64,000 nt of DNA from Aphanothece sp. CMT-3BRIN-NPC111 (lineage in GTDB: Bacteria > Cyanobacteriota > Cyanobacteriia > Cyanobacteriales > JAHHGU01), in NCBI GenBank assembly GCA_019359765.1, contig JAHHGU010000003.1, positions 62,001 to 126,000 on the forward strand, given 5' to 3'. Below, in pieces: positions 54,203 to 63,900 of the stretch (its first letter is position 1; each line of letters opens with the position of its first letter). The position numbers were made by a program, and so were the translations under genes. The notes beneath the pieces are model-generated. The model saw nothing but the letters and a program-made list of their open reading frames with translations, was not told the origin of the DNA and made no database searches.

Positions 54203-55792
54203 ATGGCTATTGGCTACGTTGCCCTTGTCCTTCACGCCCACCTCCCCTTTGTCCGGCATCCCGAAAGTGACTACGTCCTGGAAGAAGAATGGCTGTTTGA
54301 GGCGATTACAGAAACCTACATTCCCCTGCTGCATGTTTTTGAAGGCTTAAAAAGGGACGGCATCGACTTCAAAATGACGATGAGCATGACGCCCCCTCTG
54401 GTGTCGATGCTGCGCGATCCACTCCTGCAAGAGCGCTACGACGAACATCTGGCTAAATTAGAAGAACTGGTTGAGAAGGAAATTGAGCATAACGAGCATA
54501 ACGGTCATATCCGCTACCTCGCTGAACATTACGCCACCGAGTTCAACAAAATTCGCCATACTTGGGAAAACTGTGGCGGGGATTTGGTTGGGGAGTTCAA
54601 AAAATTTCTAGACAGCAACAACCTAGAAATTATCACCTGTGGCGCTACACATGGCTACCTGCCGCTGATGAAGATGTATCCCCAGGCAGTGTGGGCACAA
54701 ATTCAGGTAGCTTGCGAACACTACGAGCAAACCTTTGGGCGTCCCGCCAAAGGAATTTGGCTACCGGAATGTGCTTACTACGAAGGGCTAGAGCGGATGC
54801 TAGCTGATGCTGGCCTGCGCTACTTCCTTACCGATGGTCATGGGATTCTCTACGCCCGCCCTCGCCCCCAATATGGCAGCTATGCCCCAATTTTTACAGA
54901 AACAGGTGTTGCTGCATTTGGTCGCGATCAAGAGTCATCCCAGCAGGTGTGGTCTTCTGAGGTGGGATATCCTGGAGCCGCAGAATACCGAGAGTTTTAT
55001 AAAGATTTGGGATGGGAAGCAGAATATGAGTACATCTTGCCCTACATCATGCCCAACGGGCAGCGAAAGAATACTGGCATCAAGTACCACAAGATTACTG
55101 CTCGTGGGGCAGGTTTAGCTGATAAGGCACTCTACGATCCCTATTGGGCAAAGGAAAAGACTGCTGAACACGCAGGTAACTTTATGTATAACCGGGGGCA
55201 GCAAGTTGAGCATCTTTACGGCATCATGGAACGCCCCCCAATTATTGTTTCTCCCTACGACGCCGAGCTTTTCGGTCACTGGTGGTACGAAGGTCCCTGG
55301 TTCTTAGATTATCTGTTCCGCAAGTCCTGGTACGACCAGAACACATATGAAATGACGCACTTGGCAGATTATTTACGCACTAATCCTACTCAGCAAGTTT
55401 GCCGTCCATCCCAGTCAAGTTGGGGCTACAAAGGCTTCCATGAATATTGGCTCAATGAAACTAATGCTTGGATTTATCCCCACCTGCACAAAGCAACAGA
55501 ACGCATGGTTGAGCTAGCACGTCTGGAACCTGCGGATGAACTAGAGTGGAAAGCGCTTAACCAAGCGGCGCGAGAACTGTTGCTGGCACAATCTTCTGAC
55601 TGGGCGTTTATTATGCGTACTGGCACGATGGTGCCTTATGCTGTGCGGCGGACGCGATCGCACTTGATGCGGTTTCACAAACTCTACGACGAAATCAAAG
55701 CAGGCAAAATTGACAGCGGTTGGTTAGAAAAAGTAGAAGAGATAGACAATATCTTTCCCGAAATCAACTATCGTGTCTACCGACCTCTTTAG
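54203..55792 (+). CDS. GH57 1,4-alpha-glucan branching enzyme family
   Basis: A 529-aa glycoside hydrolase family 57 enzyme, probably making alpha-1,6 branches in glycogen. N-terminal strand GYVALVLHAHLPFVRHPE; the likely catalytic nucleophile Glu is in GIWLPECAYYEGLERML and the second acid Asp in IVSPYDAELFGHWWYEG. The C-terminal DUF1957-type helical region ends HKLYDEIKAGKIDSGWLEKV. Most cyanobacteria also carry a GH13 GlgB; a GH57 copy is common. No glg neighbours here. Confidence 0.92.
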   Translation: MAIGYVALVLHAHLPFVRHPESDYVLEEEWLFEAITETYIPLLHVFEGLKRDGIDFKMTMSMTPPLVSMLRDPLLQERYDEHLAKLEELVEKEIEHNEHNGHIRYLAEHYATEFNKIRHTWENCGGDLVGEFKKFLDSNNLEIITCGATHGYLPLMKMYPQAVWAQIQVACEHYEQTFGRPAKGIWLPECAYYEGLERMLADAGLRYFLTDGHGILYARPRPQYGSYAPIFTETGVAAFGRDQESSQQVWSSEVGYPGAAEYREFYKDLGWEAEYEYILPYIMPNGQRKNTGIKYHKITARGAGLADKALYDPYWAKEKTAEHAGNFMYNRGQQVEHLYGIMERPPIIVSPYDAELFGHWWYEGPWFLDYLFRKSWYDQNTYEMTHLADYLRTNPTQQVCRPSQSSWGYKGFHEYWLNETNAWIYPHLHKATERMVELARLEPADELEWKALNQAARELLLAQSSDWAFIMRTGTMVPYAVRRTRSHLMRFHKLYDEIKAGKIDSGWLEKVEEIDNIFPEINYRVYRPL

Positions 55793-56070
55793 GTAAGTAG
55801 AGCAACTTAATTATTTGTAGGATGGGTAGAGCGCAAGCGTTACCCATCAAATTTTTGCAAATGTTGGGTTACTGCGCCCTCGAACCGCGCCTAGGTGCCT
55901 TAACCCAACCTAAATTAGTCTTTAGCTTAATGAAGTGACTTATTTATGTGTTTTCCAAATTAATTCTTTGGGTAGTAGGGGCACTAACGTCTGTGCCCCT
56001 ATATTTTTACAGATGCATTCGCCCCTGAGGTTCTGATCGAGGCTAATCGAAAACAGAGAGGTTGAGATTG
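55793..56070. other. Hairpin-rich spacer after the GH57 gene
   Basis: Three hairpins in 200 bp: GATGGGTA/TACCCATC at 55821-55848, GTTGGGTTA/TAACCCAAC at 55863-55909 and TAGGGGCA/TGCCCCTA at 55976-56001, the last followed by a T-rich stretch. Typical of dispersed cyanobacterial palindromic repeats. Confidence 0.7.
55976..56006 (+). terminator. GGGGCA hairpin with T-rich tail
   Basis: Arms TAGGGGCA (55976-55983) and TGCCCCTA (55994-56001), 10-base loop, followed by TATTTTTAC. Could end the GH57 transcript; the stem is shared with the hairpin at 26311-26336. Confidence 0.55.
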
Positions 56071-57027
56071 ATGAACAGCACCAAACTGCACTGGTTTCAA
56101 GTGGCTTTACGGTGGCAAGGGTCAGTAATTCCCGCTATTTTTCCCCGTGTTCTCTTATGTGGTAGCTTTGCGGTGCTAATTTCTCTTCTTCAACAGTCTG
56201 GGCTATCACTATCCTTTCCCTTATCTAGTAGTATCATCCCCGATGTTGTTTTAGGTTTATTGTTAGTTTTCCGAACGAATACTGCCTACGAGCGCTTTTG
56301 GGAAGGTCGTAAATTATGGGGAAGCTTAGTAAATACCGTTCGTAACCTAGCTCGTCAAATTTGGGTTGCAGTTATAGAACTTGAACCTGTAGACCGAGAG
56401 CAAAAAGTTGCCATCTTGCGGCTGTTGGTGGCTTTTGCGATCGCCACAAAGTTGCACTTAAGGGGAGAACCAGTGAATAGTGAACTAGAGGAGCTGATGT
56501 CGCCTTCTAGGTATGTAAAGCTCAAAACAATGAACAATCCTCCCTTAGAGATTGCCTTCTGGATTGGGGATTATTTACAGCAGCAGTATTACAGGAATTG
56601 CCTTAATATTTACCAGATGAGTGATATCCAGAAGTTACTGGATACATTGGTGAATATTTTGGGAGGGTGTGAGCGCATTTTGAAAACACCAATGCCTTTG
56701 GGATATGCTATTCACCTCAAACAATTGTTGTTGATTTATTGCTTGTTCTTGCCGTTTGTAATGGTCGGCGATCTTAAGTTATGGACTGGGCCAATTGTGG
56801 CTTTAGTTAGTTTTACTTTATTTGGAGTGGAAGAAATTGGCTTGGAAATCGAAAATCCCTTTGGTTACGATGGCAATGACTTGCCATTGAGTGCTATATG
56901 TAATACTATGCGGCGTAATATTGAAGATTTAATTACGCTTTCTCCCAGCGTTCACTCCTACATTGGCGATTCAAAAACTCCTCAAGTCGAGTCAGCAAAT
57001 TATCAGCCACCCACACTTGATAGCTAG
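56071..57027 (+). CDS. Bestrophin-family ion channel
   Basis: A 318-aa bestrophin-like membrane protein with four membrane regions. N-terminal motif WFQVALRWQGSVIPAIFPRV, then PDVVLGLLLVFRTNTAYERFWEGRKLWG, the family hallmark. The C-terminal part has GVEEIGLEIENPFGYDGNDL. Bacterial relatives conduct ions; thylakoid bestrophins pass chloride or bicarbonate, so a role in ion balance or bicarbonate movement is possible but unproven. ATG at 56071 chosen, with GAGAGG upstream, over TTG 56062. Confidence 0.9.
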   Translation: MNSTKLHWFQVALRWQGSVIPAIFPRVLLCGSFAVLISLLQQSGLSLSFPLSSSIIPDVVLGLLLVFRTNTAYERFWEGRKLWGSLVNTVRNLARQIWVAVIELEPVDREQKVAILRLLVAFAIATKLHLRGEPVNSELEELMSPSRYVKLKTMNNPPLEIAFWIGDYLQQQYYRNCLNIYQMSDIQKLLDTLVNILGGCERILKTPMPLGYAIHLKQLLLIYCLFLPFVMVGDLKLWTGPIVALVSFTLFGVEEIGLEIENPFGYDGNDLPLSAICNTMRRNIEDLITLSPSVHSYIGDSKTPQVESANYQPPTLDS

Positions 57028-57303
57028 GGAGCTTAATTTGTGCATGACGCCCCTCAGATGCTAGTACATACGAGCAAAAGTATTCTATTAGTTCCTGAAA
57101 GCGATGGAGGTATGGGGAGATTGCCTAAATTTTTGCTTTGCCAATAAAAAAGCCCCTCAGCCCATAATCACATTGCCCTTGTTCTTTAGCTTGGTTGTGC
57201 AGTGTCCTGGAATAATTAGGTCAGTGGTGAAATTCTTTTGCTGAATATGGGGAATATTAAGTGTATCAGTTTCACTGATAGCTTTCATAGGACAAAAGTG
57301 AAA

Positions 57304-57864
57304 ATGTCAACAGTATCTTCTGGAAACTTATCATCGCCGCGTAATGACAATACACCTGTGGGGATAAGCTACTTGGCAAAAGGAGAATATTTCGCTCTGC
57401 TCAAGCAGGGTGTGGCCGCCTGGAATGAATTAAGAAAAAAGAGCATTGAAGCAGGCTCAGACCTTAAAAAGATTGATCTGCGGGGAGTAGATCTTAGCCG
57501 AGGCGATCTGCGGGGAGCAGATTTGAGCCGGGTAGATCTGAGCCGCGCCGATCTGAGTCGGGCAGATTTGAGTCGGGCAGATCTCTCTTGGGCAAACCTC
57601 GGTCAAGCTAACCTTCGTCGCGCAGACCTCAGCCGTGCAGATCTGCGTGGGGCGGATTTGCGTGGGGCAGATCTCTCCTGGGTAGATCTGTCTTGGGCTA
57701 ACTTGGAAGGCGCAGATCTAGAAGGAGCAAACTTTCACAAAGCAGACCTAGTTTGGGCTAACTTTCGTGGGGCAAACCTCCTGCGGGCAATTATTTACGG
57801 AGTAAGCTTTCATCGGGTCAACCTCTTTAAGACAATCATGCCTGATGGAAAGATTCATGATTAG
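57304..57864 (+). CDS. Pentapeptide-repeat protein
   Basis: A 187-aa protein: residues 1-60 include YLAKGEYFALLKQGVAAWNE, a common leader in cyanobacterial pentapeptide proteins, followed by about 23 tandem A(D/N)LSX pentapeptides forming a right-handed square helix. Cytoplasmic; functions of such proteins vary and cannot be read. ATG 57304 chosen; an upstream TTG at 57238 would add 22 residues of uncertain character. The repeat nucleotide sequence (GCAGATCTG-type units) is itself nearly tandem. Confidence 0.85.
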   Translation: MSTVSSGNLSSPRNDNTPVGISYLAKGEYFALLKQGVAAWNELRKKSIEAGSDLKKIDLRGVDLSRGDLRGADLSRVDLSRADLSRADLSRADLSWANLGQANLRRADLSRADLRGADLRGADLSWVDLSWANLEGADLEGANFHKADLVWANFRGANLLRAIIYGVSFHRVNLFKTIMPDGKIHD

Positions 57865-58413
57865 CGCTCTTTTGTCACTCTAATGAGATAGCAATAGACC
57901 TCGAAGGGTGAAAACTTACTCTAATGGATGATAAGGCGGTGGTCGTAGACCCGCTACAATTGCGATCGCCAACTGATAGAACCTTTGGAACATAGCTTAG
58001 TGGGCATAAGCCCCTCAGTGTAAGGATTTTAAGTTTTTTTATGCAAAAAGTAATAACAGAGGGTTAGGCGACGCCAAGCATGGATAATTAACGCTTTTTG
58101 TCAAAATCAAAGCACTAATACCAAAGACGTATTGCTGGCTTGGTGGCAAACTTGTTATATTTATTTACATAACTTGAAGAATAGCCGCTCTTGTGAACTA
58201 CACCTCTAAATAGGAAAAAATACTCAATCAATCGACAAGCGAGTAGAACAATCGTGCCAGCACTTCGCCAGAAAAACCGATTTTTGCATAAGTTCTAGCC
58301 GCCTGATCTTGATCACATTAATTTATAGGGGTTTGCCCTATTGTGATTTTATCGACATTCTTTACAGAACTTAATATAAAAAACATCTGCATCGCATAAA
58401 GGAGCTAGTCACC
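57865..58413. other. Intergenic region upstream of the phototaxis operon
   Basis: 549 bp with no credible gene. TACAGAACTTAATATAAA near 58361 may include the operon promoter. AGGAGCTAG immediately upstream of the ATG at 58414 supplies the ribosome-binding site. HIP1-like sites near 57961. Confidence 0.5.
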
Positions 58414-59652
58414 ATGACTATTAGTGAGAATGCTACAGCAAGGGCTATGCAAAACCAGTTTCTCGTTACTAAATTTCAGTACCTTAGTTGGGGGAAGTTT
58501 AACGGTCAACTAAATATACAATCAAACACAGGGCAAAAGTGGATATTATTTTTTTGCCAAGGACGTTTAGCTTGGGCTACAGGCGGTTCCCATTCCACAA
58601 GGCTTTGGCAGCGACATCTCATTAAACATTGTCCAGAGATTGCTACTAGCTTTATGGGTTTTCGAGAAACCGACCACCTCAACTGCTGGCAATATCAGGC
58701 TCTAACAGTGTTACTGAAACTACAGCAGATCACCAAAAAACAGGTTGTGGCTGTAATTGCAGGCACTATATCAGAAGTATTGTTTGACATAATTCAGCAA
58801 GCATCGGTACAGCACCTGAGTTATACCTCTAACGAACAATGTCTTAGAGAGCCTCCATTAACACTGATAAATACAGAACTTGCCTTAAAGCATGCTTTAC
58901 AATCTTGGAAATCCTGGCATGATGCTGGCTTAACTAAGATATCTCCGAACCTAGCACCAATACTGCGACAACCTGAGCAATTGCAGCAACAATCAACTGC
59001 TGCTGCTTATCAAAACTTTGTGACTTTAATTAATGGTAGCCATACCTTGCGGGATCTAGCAGTGCAAATGAAGCAAGACTTACTGCTATTAACCCGTTCT
59101 TTGGTTGGCTATATCCGCAAAGGGATAATAGGACTAGTTGAGGTAGCTGACCTGCCCCTAGTGACAGATACCGACAAAATTGCTAGTAGTGCAATACCAA
59201 CTTTAACCGGAAAGGCTAAGGGGGCAAGACCACTGATTGCTTGTGTAGATGATAGCCCCCAAACTTGTCAGATGATGGAACAGATTTTCACCAAGGCGGG
59301 CTTTCGGTTTGTAAGTATCCAGAATTCTATGGAAGCGCTGCCAATACTGATAGAACGTCAGCCAGATTTAATTTTCTTAGATTTGATGATGCCAGTCGTC
59401 AACGGTTATGAAATCTGCTCTCAGCTGCGGCGGGTTTCCCTATTTGCCAATACACCAATGATTATCCTGACAGGCAGCGATGGTCTTATAGATCGGGTTC
59501 GCGCTAAAGTAGTTGGAGCGTCTGAATTTTTGGCAAAACCAGTAGAGTCTCAAAAAGTCTTGGCTGTGGTGCGGAAGTATTTATCTGCCCCATCGGGAGG
59601 GATGAAAACATCTAACATTCAGTTCACTCAGCCGACTATGCAAATGTCATAG
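58414..59652 (+). CDS. PATAN-REC response regulator (PixG/PatA family)
   Basis: A 412-aa CheY-type regulator with an N-terminal PATAN (DUF4388-like) domain (residues 18-100, FQYLSWGKFNGQLNIQSNTG, ILFFCQGRLAWATGG) and a C-terminal receiver (about 275-395) with Asp in LIFLDLMMPVVNGYEICSQL. PixG, PilG-like and PatA proteins share this plan and control type IV pilus-based taxis. First gene of an operon followed by REC, CheW and a chemoreceptor, as in the cyanobacterial pixGHIJL/ptx loci. ATG at 58414 with AGGAG upstream. Confidence 0.92.
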   Translation: MTISENATARAMQNQFLVTKFQYLSWGKFNGQLNIQSNTGQKWILFFCQGRLAWATGGSHSTRLWQRHLIKHCPEIATSFMGFRETDHLNCWQYQALTVLLKLQQITKKQVVAVIAGTISEVLFDIIQQASVQHLSYTSNEQCLREPPLTLINTELALKHALQSWKSWHDAGLTKISPNLAPILRQPEQLQQQSTAAAYQNFVTLINGSHTLRDLAVQMKQDLLLLTRSLVGYIRKGIIGLVEVADLPLVTDTDKIASSAIPTLTGKAKGARPLIACVDDSPQTCQMMEQIFTKAGFRFVSIQNSMEALPILIERQPDLIFLDLMMPVVNGYEICSQLRRVSLFANTPMIILTGSDGLIDRVRAKVVGASEFLAKPVESQKVLAVVRKYLSAPSGGMKTSNIQFTQPTMQMS

Positions 59653-59694
59653 GGCAACTTGAGAGCGATTTTCTTAGCAAAATGGCGTTTTTTA

Positions 59695-60060
59695 GTGAAA
59701 ACTATCTTAGTGGTTGACGATTCGTTAACGGATTTGGAAATCGTAAGCCTTTATTTAAAAAAAGCGGGCTTAATTGTAGTTAGTGCGATGAGTGGCGAAC
59801 AAGCGGAGGAAAAACTGCATCAAAGTCAGCCAGATTTAATCGTTCTAGATGTAATTCTTCCCGATCAAAGTGGCTTTGAACTGTGCCGAAAACTGAAAAC
59901 AGATCCCCATACTAGCAAAATTCCTGTTGTAATTTCTTCTACGAAGGGAACTGATGTAGATAAAATGTGGGGTAATATGTTAGGGGCAAACGCTTATTTG
60001 CCCAAACCTATAGATGAAGCAGAATTGCTACGCACAATAGAACAACTGATACCCACATGA
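59695..60060 (+). CDS. CheY-like response regulator (PixH type)
   Basis: A 121-aa stand-alone receiver: KTILVVDDSLTDLEIVSLYL, Asp in LIVLDVILPDQSGFELCRKL, VISSTKGTD, AYLPKPI. I chose GTG 59695, where the fold begins, over TTG 59659, which would add 12 residues and has an AGGG upstream. Second gene of the phototaxis operon, 42 bp after the PATAN regulator. Confidence 0.9.
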   Translation: MKTILVVDDSLTDLEIVSLYLKKAGLIVVSAMSGEQAEEKLHQSQPDLIVLDVILPDQSGFELCRKLKTDPHTSKIPVVISSTKGTDVDKMWGNMLGANAYLPKPIDEAELLRTIEQLIPT

Positions 60061-60259
60061 GGGGATAAAGTTGATATAGTTAGTATTGATATTATTGGGT
60101 GCCTCGCTGAAAAATGCTTTTTCGCCTAGTATTATCACTAAATTTATTGCACGTAGTCGCTCAGATTTTGTAAGTTATCTGCTATAGGCAGCGTTAGTAA
60201 AAGCAAAGATGAATATTTTTGCAAGCAGTCTAATCTAAAACCTCAATTTGGTATGAGTA

Positions 60260-60781
60260 ATGTTTGCTCTCGAACCGCCAAATTCAGCCAATTCTCCGCA
60301 AAGCTCAGAACAGAAGTTTTTAAGTTTTAAATTAGGCTTAAAAGATACAGCTTTGTTGCCTCTTGAGTGTGTTACAGAGTTGTTTCAAGTCTCAGTGGCA
60401 GATATTCTACCTGTTCCTCAAGTACCTAGTTGTGTGTTGGGGGTTTATAACTGGCGGGAAGAGATGCTGTGGTTGGTGGATTTAAATGCGCTGACTGGTT
60501 TTCCTCCCCTGATTCAAGAAGATATTTCGTTGTTAACACTGATGGCACTGGTTGTGCAAGCACAAGGTCAATTTATAGGATTAGTAGTGCAGCAGGTAAA
60601 GGATATTGAATTACTAGATACTAAAAAATTGAAAGCCCCTGAAGCTGGATTATTTAATCCAGAATTATTACCTTTCTTGCAGGGCTATTTTATTGGTGCC
60701 AATAATGAAATACTGAAAACTATTGATGCAAAAGCGATTCTTGAAGCTTCTTTGTGGCATCCCCCTACAAATAGTTTTTAA
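60260..60781 (+). CDS. CheW-like adaptor (PixI type)
   Basis: A 173-aa CheW domain protein linking receptor and CheA-type kinase: FLSFKLGLKDTALLPLECVT, VLGVYNWREEMLWLVDLNAL, MALVVQAQGQFIGLVVQQVK, and a C-terminal FLQGYFIGANNEILKTIDAK. Third gene of the operon, followed by the chemoreceptor. ATG at 60260. Confidence 0.92.
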   Translation: MFALEPPNSANSPQSSEQKFLSFKLGLKDTALLPLECVTELFQVSVADILPVPQVPSCVLGVYNWREEMLWLVDLNALTGFPPLIQEDISLLTLMALVVQAQGQFIGLVVQQVKDIELLDTKKLKAPEAGLFNPELLPFLQGYFIGANNEILKTIDAKAILEASLWHPPTNSF

Positions 60782-60933
60782 TTCAGAGCTGGAAATTAAA
60801 TAATTTTATTTATTCCAGGTTTTGTGTCGTTGTATAGAAATACTAATTTATTAATTGCTATTGAATTAGCATTAGCTAAAATTAAGCATTAATAATTTTT
60901 TGAACTCACAACTTTCCTAAAGAGGTGTCTCCT

Positions 60934-63900
60934 GTGACGAGCGTTTACGAACCTAATCATAAAATTGAGTCGGCTGCTTCCAATTCTGTTAAACTGCCTT
61001 CTGACCTAAAGAATAACGTAGCAAGTAAGAGCGAACAAAGCTTGTTTGAAAACAATTCTCTGCTGAGAGTAACAGCGGCGGTTAAAGATCTAAAAGAGGA
61101 ATTAGAGGGAGACGGATGGCTGATAAAAAATCAGATGAGCGAGCAGTTTGAGGAAATTGAAAATTTTGTGGCGATCGCACCAAAAGAATTTCAGATTAGT
61201 TTAGCAGCAGCAGCCCAAAAACAGTTTCTCTCTCAGCGCCAGCGGGTGAGTGCGATCGCAACTCAGATGCGTTCATGTTCCGACTCTGGCGCACTGCTTA
61301 ACACTACTGTCACCGAAGTTAGGGAAGCATTGAGTTGCGATCGCGTACTCATCTATCGCTTTGGTGCAGGCGAAAAAGGTGTTGTAGTAGCAGAATCCCT
61401 GAAACGTGGATGGACACCAGCTTTGCATGAAAGCTTGCCAGCTACCTGCTTTGGGTTAGATGAACCCCAAGAATATTTAAAAGAGCAAGTTGTATCAATA
61501 TCAGATATTAACAGCGCCGCAATTACCCCTTATCAACGACAGCTACTAGAGAAATTTCAAGTTCAAGCCTTCTTAAGCTTACCGATTATTATCGGTACTG
61601 AATCTTTTTCAGACAATACCCAATCCAAAATCGATTTATGGGGATTGCTTGTCATACAGCAATGTTCTGAATCACGTCAATGGCAGGAAGCGGAAATTAA
61701 TCTACTTGAACAGATTTGTACACAATTAATTGTTAACCTGCAAAACTTTGAATTTCGCTCTCAGCTACAACAGCAGATAGAAAAGGAAAAAGCAGTCGGC
61801 AAAGTCATTGACAAAATTCGTCAGTCTCTAGATCAAGATGCTATTTTCAAGACAATTACTCAAGAAATTCGCCACTTGCTAAAAGTTGACCGGGTGGGAG
61901 TCTATAAATTTGCTCCTGACTGGAGTGGCGAGTTTGTCGTTGAATCTGTAGGCGGTAACTGGACAAAACTGGTAGGGCCAGGGATTAGAACAGTTTGGGA
62001 AGATACTCATTTGCAAGACACCCAAGGGGGTCGGTATCGCTACCACGAAACTTTTGCGGTTGATGATATCTATAAAGTCGGTCATTCTCCTTGCCACGTT
62101 GAAATATTAGAGCAATTTGAAGTTAAAGCTTATGTAATTGCTCCTATCTTTGTGGGAGATAAGCTTTGGGGTTTATTGGGTGTCTACCAAAATTCTGCCC
62201 CCCGGCATTGGGAAGCATCAGAGATAAAATTGCTGTCTCAGATTGCTGGACAGTTGTGGGTAGCTCTAAAGCAAGCCGATTCTCTCAAGCAGTTGCAGAC
62301 ACAATCTGAGCAACTGGCTAAATCTACGGAACGGGAGCGTGCAGCAGGTAAAGTCATCGATAGGCTGCGGCAATCTTTGGATATTGACACCATTTTTAAG
62401 ACAACCACAGTCGATGTGCGGTTGCTATTGAAAGCAGACCGAGTGGGTGTTTATCGCTTCAATTCAGATTGGAGTGGTGAATTTGTTTTAGAATCTGTCG
62501 CGCCTGAGTGGACTCCCCTGTTGGAGAAACAAGCTAATCTTAAAGGCTTGCAAGCAAACCAAAGTGATTGTAGGGCTGTTCAAAACTTGAGTTTGGGCAA
62601 TCGGAGAGTTAAAGATACTTACTTAGAAGAAACAGAGGGCGGTCGATTCCGTAGCAAAGGGAGTTTTGCGGTTGAGGATATTTACAAAGCAGGGTTCTCA
62701 CCGTGTTACCTGGAGGTGTTAGAGCAATCTCAAGTCAGATCCTATGCGATTGTTCCAGTGTTTCAGGGTGAAAAACTTTGGGGGTTGCTAGGTGTTTATC
62801 AAAACTCAGGACCGCGCCGATGGGAAGAAGCGGAGGTAGCTTTATTAGGACAGATTGGCGATCAACTGGGAGTCGCATTACAGCAAGCTGAGTATTTACA
62901 GCAACTACAGACGCAATCGCAGCAATTAGCAGAGTCCGCACAACGCGATCGCACTTTAACTAAAGTAATTGACCGAATCCGCAAGTCTTTCGACCTAGAC
63001 ACAATATTTAAGACAACCACCCAAGAAGTCCGCAATCTGCTTAAAGCGGATCGGGTGGCGATTTACAAATTCCGCCCCGACTACTTCGGCGACTTTATCG
63101 CGGAATCTGAGGCTGCTGGTGAACCAAAATTAGTAGGGCCGGATCGGTTTACGGCTTGGGAAGATCCTTATTTAAACGAACACCAAGGCGGCAGGTTTCG
63201 GAATAACGAAGTTTTGGTGGTGGATGATGTTTACAACGGCGGCTTGACAGATTGCCACGTAGAAGCACTAGAAGTATTTCACGTTAAAGCCTGCATCGTG
63301 GTTGCCATTTTTAAAGGACAGCAGCTTTGGGGGTTACTCTCAGCGTTCCAAAATAAACAGTCGCGTCACTGGGAACAGTATGAAGTAGACTTGTTGCTCC
63401 AGGTGGCAGCACAAATCGGCGTTGCTATTCAACAGTCTGAGTATTTGCAACAGCTACAGGCACAATCGCAGCAACTAGCGGAGGCAGGAGAAAGGGATAA
63501 AGCCGCCAAAGAACTACTGCAACAACGGGCATTACAGCTGCTAAGAGCAGTGCGACCAGCTTTAGACGGCGACTTAACGGTACGTGCGCCGATCACAGAA
63601 GACGAGCTAGGCACGATCGCTGATGCCTATAACAACACCCTACAAGCCCTGCGAAAGATTGTCATCCAGGTACAGACAGCGACTCAACAAGTTGCAGAAA
63701 CTTCCAAGACTAGTGATGCCTCAATTGTGAGACTTTCTAGCCAAGCCCAGCAACAGTTTCAAGAACTGAACAAGGCTTTACAAGAAATTCAACAGATGGT
63801 TAACTCCACTCAAGCGGTGGCGGTAGACGCACGGCAAGTAGAAAGCGCCGTGCAACAAGCAAACCACACAGTCCAGTCAGGGGATGCGGCGATGAACCGC

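Noticed and set aside
55821..55909. Operator sites
   Set aside because: The GATGGGTA and GTTGGGTTA hairpins look like dispersed palindromic repeats with no regulator context.
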